DNA of 64,000 nt from Scleromitrula shiraiana (Eukaryota > Ascomycota > Leotiomycetes > Helotiales > Sclerotiniaceae). The stretch's first letter is position 1, and each line of letters starts with the position of its first letter. Location of the stretch: contig JABELC010000003.1 of NCBI GenBank assembly GCA_028455995.1, positions 1,364,001 to 1,428,000 of the forward strand. The letters run 5' to 3'. The position numbers and the translations under genes are program-made. A model generated the notes under the pieces. The model was not told the origin of the DNA and searched no databases. It was given only the letters and a program-made list of their open reading frames with translations. Below are positions 11,451 to 23,512 of this stretch, piece after piece.

Positions 11451-14114
11451 ATTCTTCTCAGGTGATGGGATGATTTGGGTGGGAGTTATGATATTGATTG
11501 AGAGTTGGACTGGACTGGATTGGATTGGATTTAAATTGGACTGGAGTAGAGTAATTGACTGACTGTCACTGGCATGGATATTGGGTATTGAGAATGGAAT
11601 GGATGGATGGATTGTAGGAGTTTCATGCATTTGTGGGGTGTTTTGATTGTCTTTTTACTTTTTTTACTTTGTATTTTTTTTTCATTTTGGACAAGTGCCA
11701 TTACAATTGGCGGATGGGATGGAATGGGATTTTTTAGTTGGTTGATTGATTAGCTTAGGGATGGGATAGTTTGGGATTGGGGGAGGGTGAGTTAGCAGAG
11801 GGTTCTTGTTATCGTTTGCAACAATTTGAATGAAACTTTTTTGATTGATATTGATATTTGTATTGTTGTTTTCGATATGATTTTGATATGATATGTTGAA
11901 ATCGAGTATGGATGACTGCCATTGAATGGACGTCTTTTGATTCTTGAGTGATGGTCATTTATAGATTGGTATGTAAGTATATGATGGTTCTAGGTTCTTC
12001 TGTCCTGTCATTTCGGGTATTTGTCGTAGTATTTTCTTGGGTTCAGATGGGGATTTATTAATGGTTAGATACAGTGGTTAGGTTTGAATTTAAGTCTGAA
12101 ATACTCGTACTTATCAATAGATAAAGTGCTTTAGAATTGTAAACTGCTATACAAATTTATATGTAAATGGCGGTTTGATATCATTGATTTATTGAGTCCC
12201 TAGGTAACTTTATTTCCTCAATTTGATTACTAGAGTTATACTTGTACCCAGAAGCTTTCTAGATTATAGGGATCTTTTATTTATTTAAAAGGGGTATATA
12301 ATTGATTGAGAAAGAGAGAATTGAATATAGAGGTTCATGTTTCCTCTATTTCTCTCCACTCTTTTTCTTCCTCGAGAGAATCTTTAGAGTTTCAGTGCAT
12401 TGCTTCCTTCCTTCCTTCCTGTGTCGTTCGTTTGGTGGCGATCGGTTGAGGTCGAGTGTTCATCTGTTTATTATCTTACTTTACTCTCATTTGGATATTG
12501 TGCTTGCTGCTTGCTGCTGTTTGGGCTTCTGGTTATGGTATGGAAGGAAGGAAGGTAGGAAGGAAGGAAGGATGGATATTTATTGATTGTTGAAAAATAA
12601 GAGTGTTTCTATCATTTCTACACCAAAGTGCAAAAAATAGGGTCTCCGTCGCGTTTCTATTTCCACCCCTCAAAATTATTACTGTTTTTCTCTTTCTATT
12701 ATTTGGATTCGTCTTGTGGTGGTTCTCAGGATCTACTTCCATCAACCACCACACCCACCACACACCCATGCACCCAATCGCACGATTTTGAATCGTCGTC
12801 TTCTTTTATTTCATATTTCTTTTCAAGGAATAGATTGCTTCTGGTTTGTTCCACACGGTATCTCTAAATTGTCCGTTTCCATTTTCATAAAATGATGAAT
12901 GGCGGGAGAGTTAAGGAAAGAATAAGTTATATCAATCTTTTTTCTCGCATTATCTTCATGTGATTTGTTATTATTATGAGCTCTCCCAACCTCATATCAC
13001 ATATCATATAATCATCATTAAATTTATCCTCATTAATAAGTTTGAGAACATGTCGTGCACCTTCCTTTTACAACCCTTCTTTCCAAGACTATTATCAATC
13101 ACGAGATTTGTTGTAGGATTCATTTGCATATAGTATGCATATGCAGATCAACCTCAAACCTCAAGTCTCAAACTCAATACATACAATTCATACCGTGTTC
13201 ATATAAATTCGGGTATCGGAAGATAAAAACGCGGCTGATCGGTCCACACTTAGGTATGTAAGATGTGTGAAATGGAATTGCTAATGACTTCAGTACAGAT
13301 TCCCAGGCATGGAAAATTATGTAGAGAGGTTTGTGGCGTATGTGAGTGAGCAAACGTAAACGTTAACGGACCTCCGAGCATGACGGAACGGGATCGAATC
13401 GAATATATGAAACGATAGGAAGGGATTGTGATGATGACTTTTCTTTTATCCCCTTTAGTTGTATGATGGCAACGAGTTGGATTTTGAGAACAATCTCAAG
13501 AAGTCTTACATACCGTATTGATATTTATTTGTTTATCTATCTACAGCTCAGTCAAGGTTTGGTTACATGGTAGGTGAATAAGTTGGGTCGTATTTTCCCA
13601 TATTCGCATAAAATGTTTCGCTGGGTTGGGGCTGAAAATTCATTGTAGTACCACCTAACTTGCTCATACATCCTACCATGTTAATGCCATGCAACAAGTG
13701 ACGAGGGCTTGATGTTTTTCCACCAAATATCCCATACAAGGCGCATGCGTACAAATTTGGCTACATGTCGTGTTTGCCGGCCGTCTTCTTGTGCTATTCT
13801 TGGGATATAGATGCGAGGATATGATGCTTTGTTCTGATGTGCAATTGGCCAGTTTTCTACTTACTCGGTATACACTTGGCGATATGAATGCTATGTAAGC
13901 TGTGTTCTTTGACTTGACTTCACTTCTGCTTGTTGTGTTTCTGTTTTTACTTCTGTTTCTGCCTTTGGCTTATCCGGATAAGCATAAATATGCAGGCGAT
14001 ATGTATACGAATGAATTTCTATTATAATCAGCTTGAGCTTGAGCTTGATTCAGCCTTAGAAGTCTTATTGAAATAGTTAAAGTTGGATATGTTGTATGGT
14101 GGTTTTAGAGAAAA
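11451..14114. other. 2.7-kb gene-free interval with GGAA/TTCC microsatellites
   Basis: No open frame here has recognisable content; those at 12302-12867 overlap each other in three frames and are low-complexity. Tandem TTCC units at about 12402-12420 and GGAA units at 12541-12572 are complementary and could pair. Most of the interval probably serves as the 3' region of the BRCT gene and a long promoter for the SNG1-like gene. Confidence 0.55.
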
Positions 14115-15932
14115 ATGTTCATTCCGCTCCATAGTATCCAAACCAAGTTTCGATACCGTTGGCAAAAGTCCTCCCCTACCACACATAGCAATAGTCCTAC
14201 TTCTGTTGATAACAACAGGATGCCCATATCTTCAACATTTTTCATCTCGGAGGAATCTCTCGCAGACCCCCATCGTCATTATAACAACCATCATCATCTC
14301 TTGAATCTTAACGGGCGTTATCATCACCTCCAAAATGATCGTCGAGAATACTTTAGACATGGGCTTCCAAGTCCAGCTGCTTGGTCCATGGGCGTAAGAC
14401 CAGGAAGACCTTCTACAATAAGGACTAGAAGTACGAAAAGATCAATAGAGAATCGGAATGCAAAGCAATCGGATGAAGAATCGCTCACAGAACATCACAT
14501 GAGTAATATAATAAAATATCCACTTCCGGGACCGTTATCACCACATCATAACGAAGCGCGAAAATTATGGATCAAAATGTTTGTCGTCTTTTTCTTCTTA
14601 CTATTTGCCACTATTATGGGAACGATGTCAATCTATTGGGGAGGCGATTATGGGCTTCAGTTTAATATACCGGTATTGACTATTGCGGTGGTGAATTTTG
14701 ATCATGGGGAAGTAGGGAGATATATCCAAGGGATGGCTGATGCGGCGCGAGCAAAAGATTATGATAATTCTCTCGGTTTCGTGAATTTGGACGGGAATGA
14801 GAAGTTTGGCTCCGGGGGTGTAGTTGAAGTGCATAGAGCGTTACATAACCAAGAATTTTGGTTTGCAGTTATTGTTCACGAGAATGCTACCACGGCTATG
14901 AATAATGCGTATACAATTGGAGACGCAGATTATGATCCGAAATGGGCGGTGGAAATCGTATACGAGGAGGCTAGAAACGCATTGGTTATTGGGGAGGTGG
15001 TATATCCGAGGTTGATGGAGTTTATGGATGAATTTGTGATGGGATTCACAAGACTAAAACAAATGAGCATGACCGCTGCTAATGCTGGTGATGCGGATGC
15101 TTTGCAGAGACAGATTGACAATCCAATTGCGGTGAGCTTTACAGTATCGAATAAGGCGCCTGCGGTTCCTTCGACTGCTGAAGCTGCTACGGAAATTGGA
15201 ACCATCTGTATGCATATTCCTTTCTCCGTTTTTCTTTCCTCCAATGTAGGGTTTGAGTTGTGGTATAAACATCAAACTAACGCGAAGAATCTAGATCTCA
15301 TAATCGTGTCATTTCTCTCAGTTCTCATGTTCGATAAACTAAGCGACACAATAATGGGCAATATCCCAACATCAACGTACTATATCTACCGAATGGCCGT
15401 CCTCCCATTCGTATATTTCTTCATGTCACTATTCTACCTCTGTCTCAGCTGCGCATGGCATATCTCCTTCTCGAAATTCTTCGGTTCGGCCGGCTACGTT
15501 ATCTATTGGATGTTATCCTGGATATCAATGATGGCATTCGGGCTCACGATCGAAAACATAAACAACATTCTGGGTATGCCGTTCACACCCGTATTTTTCG
15601 TTTTCTGGGTCATCTCAAATGTAACCACTGGTTTCTATCCCACGGAAATGCTGAGGGATTTCTATAAATGGGGAATTGTTTGGCCGTTGAGACATGATAT
15701 GATGGGTGCAAGGGCTATCATTTATGGCACGAAGAATACATTGAGGGAGAATTTTGGAGTCTTGCTGGGTTGGGTTATCATTAGTTTGTTGTTGCAGCCG
15801 GGGACGATTTGGGTGCAGTTGAGGAAGAAGAAGGCGGTTATGGAGGCGAAGAGGAGGGAGGTTTTGGTTAGGGTTTGGGGGGAACCGGGGAGGGAAAAGG
15901 GGGGGAACTTGAGATTGCCGACGCTTAAGTAG
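14115..15932 (+). CDS. SNG1-like DUF3533 multi-pass membrane protein
   Basis: This is a member of the DUF3533/SNG1 family, named for yeast Sng1 (nitrosoguanidine resistance), plasma-membrane proteins of unclear transport activity. The span 14115-15932 reads open throughout, but I infer an 87-nt in-frame intron at 15208-15294. It has a GTATGC donor and a CTAAC branch followed by CTAG, and removing it restores the family-like EIGTIYLIIVSFL, leaving 576 residues. The layout is a long polar N terminus, one membrane segment near residues 155-175, a large extracytoplasmic region with conserved AVVNFDHG, and then about five C-terminal membrane segments. An out-of-frame ATG at 14089 opens a frame that overlaps both this start and the alternative ATG at 14221, so the true start is uncertain. 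Confidence 0.85.
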   Translation: MFIPLHSIQTKFRYRWQKSSPTTHSNSPTSVDNNRMPISSTFFISEESLADPHRHYNNHHHLLNLNGRYHHLQNDRREYFRHGLPSPAAWSMGVRPGRPSTIRTRSTKRSIENRNAKQSDEESLTEHHMSNIIKYPLPGPLSPHHNEARKLWIKMFVVFFFLLFATIMGTMSIYWGGDYGLQFNIPVLTIAVVNFDHGEVGRYIQGMADAARAKDYDNSLGFVNLDGNEKFGSGGVVEVHRALHNQEFWFAVIVHENATTAMNNAYTIGDADYDPKWAVEIVYEEARNALVIGEVVYPRLMEFMDEFVMGFTRLKQMSMTAANAGDADALQRQIDNPIAVSFTVSNKAPAVPSTAEAATEIGTICMHIPFSVFLSSNVGFELWYKHQTNAKNLDLIIVSFLSVLMFDKLSDTIMGNIPTSTYYIYRMAVLPFVYFFMSLFYLCLSCAWHISFSKFFGSAGYVIYWMLSWISMMAFGLTIENINNILGMPFTPVFFVFWVISNVTTGFYPTEMLRDFYKWGIVWPLRHDMMGARAIIYGTKNTLRENFGVLLGWVIISLLLQPGTIWVQLRKKKAVMEAKRREVLVRVWGEPGREKGGNLRLPTLK

Positions 15933-16128
15933 AGTGGTTTGGTTAATGGATGACATAGGATTCTGAGTGCATTTTGTTGTGACTTTTATGTTACTATATG
16001 AATAGAGGTATCTAGGCGTTGAGAACTTGAGTATGCATGCTGTGTTTGATTAATGTAGAAGGAGATCTAACCCCTAGATGATCATGTTATGTCTTAGCAA
16101 TGACGTACGAGCTAATCTGTTTCTGGCC
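15933..16128. other. 3' flank of SNG1-like gene
   Basis: This is short non-coding sequence with no recognisable signal beyond a T-rich stretch just after the stop codon. Confidence 0.4.
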
Positions 16129-16330
16129 GTCGATTCAAAACATAGATATTCAAATGTCTTTTAGACGATTTATATTTGAATATTTGTTTTAACTAGAAAC
16201 ATTCAGACATCCCTTCTCTTAATCCATTTCGATTATGTATATCAAATATAAAGATTCAAACATCCCTTCTCTTGATCCATTTTGATTGTGCATTAGTTAA
16301 GTGAACATTCAGGACTTAAACAGCGCGATA
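16129..16330 (+). repeat. Dispersed repeat, copy A
   Basis: This stretch is similar, in the same orientation, to 52800-52972. Shared words in the same order are AACATAGATAT, TATATTTGAATAT, a TGATcCATTTTGA-like word, ATATCAAATA, then CATTAGTT and GTGAACATTCAG or GAACATTCAG, then a CTTAAA/CCTAAA end. Copy A also has an internal direct repeat (ACATCCCTTCTCTT at about 16208 and 16260). Related ATTCAAATGTCT words recur to about 16575. There is no coding potential, so it is an old, diverged, non-autonomous repeat. Confidence 0.65.
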
Positions 16331-17089
16331 CACAGAACCGAGAAGATCTATTATATACGAACATCCATTAGGCGAGCTAATTAATTTTCCAATGTCCATT
16401 CAAAAGTTAGGCATTTAAATATATTTTGAATAGATATCTAAATAGAAGATATTTGAACGTTTGTATTCCATATAGATATTTAGAGAAAATACATTTTATT
16501 ATGTATATATCATGTAGAAATTCAAAGAAATTATATTCAAATGTCTATCTTTGGAACTGGGCATTCAAAAATAAATTAGCTTGGAGGCCATGTCAGCAGC
16601 ATAACAGCCATCGTCGCCCCATTACGACACTTCCAGTCTTCCATGCATGAATTAGACACTGACTCGATATCAAAGAATACGAAAACCTAAATGACTCGTC
16701 CAAAACTTTCGATTCTAGGGTTTTCAATAACTACAACCACTGGAGATTAATACAGGCTCGGATAAGGCGGCCAATCACCATTCGGTTTCACAACCCGTAT
16801 ATAAAAACAAATCAGAACCCCGGTATGAAAAACGATTTCCAGCAATCCAGAATTCCTAGAGCTTTTAGAGTGCCCATGCACGTCATATCCAACAGCCAAT
16901 AAGATGTTCCATATCGTCAAACAAAATCGTTGGTTTCGAACCCAAGAAATTGTGTGTGTTGTTGATGTTGGTACTAATGAGTGCAGCAGTATCCTCAAGG
17001 GACATTGATGCAGGTATCCTTGAACGCTGTATGCGATGTCATGCGAGAGAAAGCATTAAGGATATCCAGGTTCGCGGGTAAGCCGAAAA

Positions 17090-18718
17090 TCAATATGCTC
17101 TATGAGCAGTACCTAAGCCAGCTAGAACTTCGTAGGCGTAAGAGGCTTTGAGAAGTGTGCCATCGGTAGGAAGTTGTGTCATAAGTGCGCAAGTAATAAT
17201 TTGAAGCGTGGTGCCTGCCATTAGAACGAAGATGGGTGGGATCTTGGCTTTGCTTGAAAGAGCGGCTCCTATAAATGATCCAGATGGAACAAGGACGCCG
17301 TATGCTAGAAGCTTGACGCCGGCCGCGAGTGGCGAAAGTCCGTTGACTGCTTGAAGACGAATTGGAATTTGGATAACGCAAATTGTGAAAACTATGCCGC
17401 CTAGAAAGGCATTTCTGATGAGAAACAGATTAGCTCAAGTTATCAAGGGACAGAATTCAAGATTTGACCAACAGAATCATTCCCATTCAAACACGATCCT
17501 CAACGAATCGTCACGGAAATACAGGTTCCATTACACCTTCTCTTATGGTCACCCATCGTTCCCATGCCAAGAACGCAACCAGACATAGAGGTGAAAAAGC
17601 TAAAAGAACAACTGTCGATGCATTTCCCCATGATACACCAGTTTCAACTTGTTGCAGAGTAGTAACCGGAAAAATCGATGCTGCCAGCAGTGAAGCTGCT
17701 CCTGGAAAATCAAGTCTACTCAGGGAGCTCCAAGTAAAGTTATGAAAGACACCACGTTTTGACAAAATAGGATGATTATAATAGGGGAAGTTCATTGGGA
17801 ACGCAACAAATATAAGAGCTGCTGCCAAACTTGCTGCGGGGACACTATAATGAACAGATATCATGTTAGTGCTAAGCTAATATGGGGACCGAGGAAGAGC
17901 CATGAACTTGAGTAGAAATACCCATTTCCAGGTGGTATGTTCGTTGATTAAACCTCCACACAGTGGACCCAAGCAAATTCCCAATGCGAACGTAAAACTC
18001 ACTAATCCTGCCATTTTCGTGTATTCAGTGTCTGGAACCATTTTATACACTGTGACCATGGATAGTGCGTATACACCAGAACCACCAATGCCATGAAACG
18101 CTCGAAGAATGGCGCTTTCCAGAAGTTAATAATTGATATCTCGCCAATGGGGCGAGAAAATACTTACAGTGATTCGATAGAGGTTGCAGCAGCGGATACC
18201 CCTGAGAATGCAGCGAATATGAGGAGGGATGATATGATAGCAAGTTTGCCACCGAATATATCGCTCAATTTCGCCCATACAATAAAAAATCCCAACGACA
18301 TCTTAAATCAGAATATAGCAATACGTTGGAGTGCGAACAACCTACCAGTGTAAGTAACCAAGTAGGAAGTATCAATCCAGCTGGATTGTCCAAACCCTTT
18401 CAAGTCATTTGTAATGGATACTAAACTTGTACTAACAATTGATACCTCGAAGTTGGTAAGGAATAGACCGAGACAGACACTATTAGATCCTTATTTGTCC
18501 CCATATATTCAAAGAACGAATGGTGAACCGAACGCAAGAGTGGTTATATGAAGTCTCCATCCTGTTAGATGTGATTTTTGGGGGGTTCCATCTGCATCTA
18601 AATGGTCTTCGTCGATGTCAGAACCTAATGTATTCCAACTTTTTGATCCTGCTGGTCCTGCTCCAGGTTTGGATGCTCCAAGTTGTGTGGACTCGGTCAA
18701 GTCCATACTTTGAGTCAT
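17090..18718 (-). pseudogene. MFS transporter (DHA2/14-TM type), frameshifted and C-terminally truncated
   Basis: The reading gives six exons: 18718-18534, 18479-18346, 18301-18168, 18114-17908, 17844-17515 and 17414-17090. They rebuild a major facilitator drug or toxin efflux protein with family segments such as GLFLTNFEVSIVSTSLVS, FIVWAKLSDIFGGK, AILRAFHGIGGSGVYA, SFTFALGICLGPLCGG and AVNGLSPLAAGVKLL. Introns 2, 3, 4 and 5 join cleanly in phase, except that exon 3 is one base too long: removing one G of the GGG at about 18291-18293 would restore the frame. The reading stops after GLGTAHRAY at about 437 residues. Family members run 550-590, and no convincing last membrane segments follow. 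Two donors (GTTCGG, GTTCAT) are weak. I infer a recently disabled gene; a non-canonical splice site is the alternative to the frameshift. Confidence 0.75.
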
Positions 18719-19471
18719 GTTGATATATTTCTCGAATATAAAAATTGAGTCTAATATCGCATGGCCACAAAGAAACTATATAACATGAAAGTTCCGCAGT
18801 ATTATAATAGAAACTTGGTGGGGAAAAATAGAAGCATCGACATAATATAGGCGAGACGTAAGATTGCAACTATTGGTAAACATATGCGGCTAGCGACTTT
18901 GCCGGCGGTCTGACCTTCCAGACTTCCTTACAGTCGATTATCCCCAGATCTACTTACGTATGGAATACTAAGCCTTACGATTCATCAAAAAGGGCAATAA
19001 TCCACACATATGTTACTACTGTATGTCAATCAAAAAGTGGAGCAGAAAAGAGAATTTTTAGCATAGTATCTACGTATCAGCATTCGAGGAAGAAAGTTGC
19101 GTCATCTGCTGGCATAACGTTGATGCTAAAAAGACTTTAGCATACCTTAAATTCATTCTCCTTGAGTGCATGACGGTAGAAATTATCCTCCTAGCATTTC
19201 TATCGTGCATATTATAGATATTAAGTTGCTTCAAGATAGCTTGTTATTAATCATCGAAGAGTTATCCTCGGAACACATAAATGATTCATAACCGAAAGAT
19301 CAACCATGTACTATAACGTTGCTCATTGTTAGTTGAGCCTGCTTTATATTGTAATAAACTGCTGGTGGTTGGATAATATTAAGTATTCCCGAGAATTATT
19401 CGGGTCAAAATTCAATTGCATTTTCATCTTAAACAAATCGGATGGCCAGCATCCTAATGTAGCTATATCAT
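18719..19471. other. Gene-free interval between two pseudogenes
   Basis: No frame, repeat or RNA signal is recognisable here. Confidence 0.4.
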
Positions 19472-20640
19472 TTATGTGACATGAATCGTTCTTTCAATGG
19501 TGATTGTGTTTCCCGGTATATGCTCTTCCTGGTGGTTGGAACTTCCTCCTTTGATCGTAGTCAGATGCACATACTCCGGTTGGTAATCTCTCAACTCGTT
19601 GTAAGTGTTCACTTTGCCAGCTTCTAAAGCGCTCGATTTTCTGTTGTTGTTGCCTTTATACTTGTTTACCAGTGGTGGTAGTTTGATGATATGTCTCTGA
19701 TTCAAACAAGTAGTGACTAATCGTCTTAGAGATCTGTATCTTGGAAGACAAGCACATAATATAGCAGTGCCACAATGAACAAAAGACCAAAGTTCAACTT
19801 GGAACTTATCCACTGTAACGGATGTTTAGAAGAATATTCAATACAGGGTAAATGTAAGAACATACCATGGGTAGAATGAGGTATATGAGAATACTTGAAT
19901 CTAAGGATACCAGTGAAAATGATACTCGTAACAATATTCCCGCCAAGCTTAAGAACACACCAACTAAGAGAAATTTGTCTTTGCGTGCCAATTTCAAACT
20001 CAGTATTAACTTAATGGGAAGAGCTAGTATAACGGCATCAATGGTTGTTTCGACTACCCCCATAGTTAATGCGAACGCATCTAATTGAAGCAGTATCCAG
20101 TCACCACAGTTCCCCATAGTCTTCTGCTTGGAGAGACAGGTAAACAAACTACTGTTGTAGTCGGAATAACGATCACACACCAAATAATACTCAGAGCACC
20201 TATCCAATAACAACTTTTCCTTATCTGTGATGTGGAGAATAAACGATAATACAGAGATAAAATCGAAAACCTGGTGCTAGTGGTAACGGCGGGGTAAAAT
20301 ATAGATCCGATCAATAATCAAAGACTAACCAAAGTCAATGCATATTGTAGCTCAAAATTAAGAATGGTTACAAACTTGACCTAGAAAGAACGGGCCCGCA
20401 AAGCCTCTCAACGCACCTTAGGTACATATCAATTAGCACGCTGGAACAGTAGAGAGCATAAACATATGACTTACGACAGGTAAGAGCTCCCATACCTGCC
20501 CCCATTAGCACGAGGGCGCATAAAATCCACCAGTCGTCCGATTTGAAGTTCGTTCCAATTGAGGCTCTAGATATGAAACGCAACGCGACCGATATTACAG
20601 CCAGCCCACTCATTATTGCACCCACAACGATATTGGTTTT
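19472..20640 (-). pseudogene. SAT4/rhodopsin-like fungal membrane protein, decayed
   Basis: Pieces of a seven-helix SAT4-type (rhodopsin-domain) integral membrane protein lie in order on the minus strand. They are an N-terminal helix with ISVALRFISR and the DDWWI motif (about 20625-20480), a TRFSILSLYYRLF helix (about 20275), a CLPVSPSRRLW..GYCFN loop, a helix block VETTIDAVILALPIKLIL, and the last helix ELWSFVHCGTAILCACLP. The CxP..W..G.CxN loop and the next helix (LDAFALTMGVVE) lie in different frames. A base appears to be missing near 20081-20087 (AATTAGATG, where one more T would keep the frame). The start region also switches frame. Proteins of this family are common and mostly uncharacterised. 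The decay call is an inference from the frame breaks. Confidence 0.65.
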
Positions 20641-20659
20641 CGATTTCCATGGCAGCTCG

Positions 20660-23512
20660 TGGAATGTTGACTAAGCCCGCGTCATTCTGTGCTACTGGTT
20701 ATGTTGGTAATTCATTCAATGAATTATAGCTGATGAGTTTTGCTACAGAAAATGAAGCCCGATATCATTTTGAATCATTTTTTTCTTCAAAATCTGGTGG
20801 TATGTAAGATGGGAACTGGTCCGCCCCATTCGTAAATCCGGCCGATTTATCAATCGGCCAACAATTGAGAATAATGTCGGATCTTCATATGCCCGTCGGG
20901 GGAACTACACTTGCAGAGTTGCAGAGTCCATACGGTAAATAGAGGCACAGTAAACACTACATTCTTCCTGAGTTTCAAGAAAGATTTACACAGTACATAC
21001 TCAGCATCCTTCATGCTTACATGATTCTGGAAGGCTAGACCCGAAATCCTACTGATAAATGACGATATAAAACAACCATAAATGTTTGGGCTTCAAACAA
21101 CCGAAACTGAATTCAGTACACTTCCTGTCTTCTTTAACTGATATTTAGGAATCCATCCATGATACAACGACCGAATTAATGATGAGAGATCAAGCTACCC
21201 ATCAATTCTTTGCACAAGTTGATATTCTCAAACACATCAGGCGAGAATCCTTGACTATAGAAGCCAATCATGTCAGTGTGTATAGTTTGCTGCTTACACG
21301 AAGCATTGCAAGGAAATCTTGATCAACGGCCAAATTCGTTGGTGCTAACTTGAGTCGTGTAAGAAATACCACCTTGTGATGGTCAGCAAATCCTGTTTGA
21401 GGTATTGATAGATTCTTGACGAACGGAACATAATCAAGTAAGAAATCTACCCATGAGAGATACATAGGAACTCGGAAATTTCATAAGAGTCGTATAGAAA
21501 AATATAAGACGATGAGATAGAGAGGGGGCAGAAGTTACATCAGAATTGAAAACGCTCTAATTTTGACACCCTTTCTCAACCTGGCTAGAAACTCTCTGGG
21601 ATGATTGGAACACTTGGGTTTTCTATATATAGATCAAGCAGAAGCACGATTTTCGATGTTTATGAAAGTAATCAATGGCGAGGTATATTCAGCTCACGTA
21701 CTTACTTATGTAGGAATGATTTTTGTTCTGATGCAGCTGTCATTAGATTTAAGTGCACTGTATTACTAATGAATTATTACTAATAATTCACCAAGCAGGA
21801 AGGAGGTGTGTGCGTCTAACCTACAGCAGTTAGTGTAATTGAAGTCAAATATGGAGAGAAACTACGAGGCTAATGAGGCTCAACGATGGATTAACAATGA
21901 GGCAATCAAACCACCATGGTTTCCCGTGGCTGTTTGAAGCGTCTTGCATCAAGATTCTATGACTTCCAAGGTTCTAGTTGAGAGATCTGGTCAGATTCAC
22001 CTCTGTGCTTTATCTTATACTGGGCTAAATGGGAATCGCAAACAACAACATCAACGAATGAGGTTTTCTGAGTTGAACCATTCGAATGCTGTAGTAGTTC
22101 ATGATGAAATGCCTCGCGTGCTGACGGGTGCTAATCAACATGAATTCAAAGGTTATTTTTTAAAATTCCTTGCAGATCTCCAGTTTTTATGAATCACTTT
22201 CGATGCTCTCAAGCATGCTAATCATCATCTGCTTCAAAGATTTTCAATCATTGTTCGAACCTTTCTTTCGTCCATATCTTATGTTTTGAGGAACAATCTA
22301 ATAATGGCCTGACATATACACCCCATTCGCCGTTCTCAGCATATTATACGATAAACACAATAACTCTCAAGTATGCTGTTACGTGTATATTTGAAGACAT
22401 TTGTATATTTACCATGCAGAACTACTAAGTGGTAATTTGTGCAAAGCTTGGGGGTCTGGATGTAGAACTGCCAAATACTACATATCCAGCATACCGAATT
22501 CAAAAAGCAAAGTTACTTTACATCACTATGTAAAACTGTGCCTACTTCATACATAGCATGAGAGCTCTTACTCATTATTTGTTAGTTTACGAATAAGCAG
22601 ACCTTCCCTTGTCACGGGTTCTTCAGCTGTTCTTCATTCTTGAGCGGCATAGCAAGATCATTTATGAATCTACGTATTACATGGTAACCGCTAAGCATTT
22701 ATCCTACACAACATAGCAACTAGCTGCGCTACATGATTTGAATTTTGAGGTTCAACATATGTTGAATCTTCATAATAATACGTACAGATTAATGTCAGTA
22801 TCTTTAATTGGCATAAGAACTTCAGCTTCTAGTAGAATCTTTGGACTATAAAACATCGTATATCATTATTGTTCAGATAATCAAACTAGTTTTATCTGGA
22901 CTTCTAGACTAGCCTCTCGAAAAAGCCGGCTTGGCTCTTCTTTTTGGACTCAAGATAAAATCTAAGATTATCCTATAAGATATCCTGAACTGTTTACAAG
23001 TGGTTGCTGGTCGCTGAAACATTTGTTGACCTATGGCTGATCTGTCGTTATATACTTTCGAGACATTTCCAACATAGAATTGCTCTGGAATAAAACCTTC
23101 TTCTTGTGTTTGCACGTATGCATAGTTGCATATGTCAAACAATACAGAAGAAAGGAGGTCTTTTTTGAGTTTGTAAAGTCTTTTGCTTCTTCGATCAATG
23201 GATTATTCGAGCAATATTTAGCCCTCCTATAATGATGGAATTCTGATCAGATTGGTCAATGCACAGAAATTGCAATATGATCTGAAGCTAGGAGGAGTTT
23301 CTTCTACTATGCACACAATTCTTTGGAAGTGTCGAAACAAAATATGATTTATCCAGCCCTTTGATGATTCCTCTCTTTTAACTATATAACCTATAAACTC
23401 TTCAGTATATTTGCCCATACCCGCTGCCAGAGTCAACTCAAGCGTGCACATTATCTGGTCTGGCAAACTCTATCATTTCGAGTACCCATCAAAAGTTACA
23501 ACAAAAGCTACG
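20660..23512. other. Gene-poor interval
   Basis: About 2.9 kb without supportable genes. Short frames (21268-21465, 21944-22192 and 22909-23142) have no recognisable domain. Base composition is moderately AT-rich without the extreme bias of the RIP-like blocks. It may be an old relic region next to the two pseudogenes. Confidence 0.45.

Noticed and set aside
12402..12572. Complementary TTCC and GGAA arrays as a transposon inverted repeat
   Set aside because: Simple-sequence arrays are complementary by chance; there are no unique matching ends or target duplication.
12302..12867. Overlapping frames around the GGAA/TTCC repeats
   Set aside because: Three frames of both strands are open over the same low-complexity DNA, which indicates absence of stops rather than coding.
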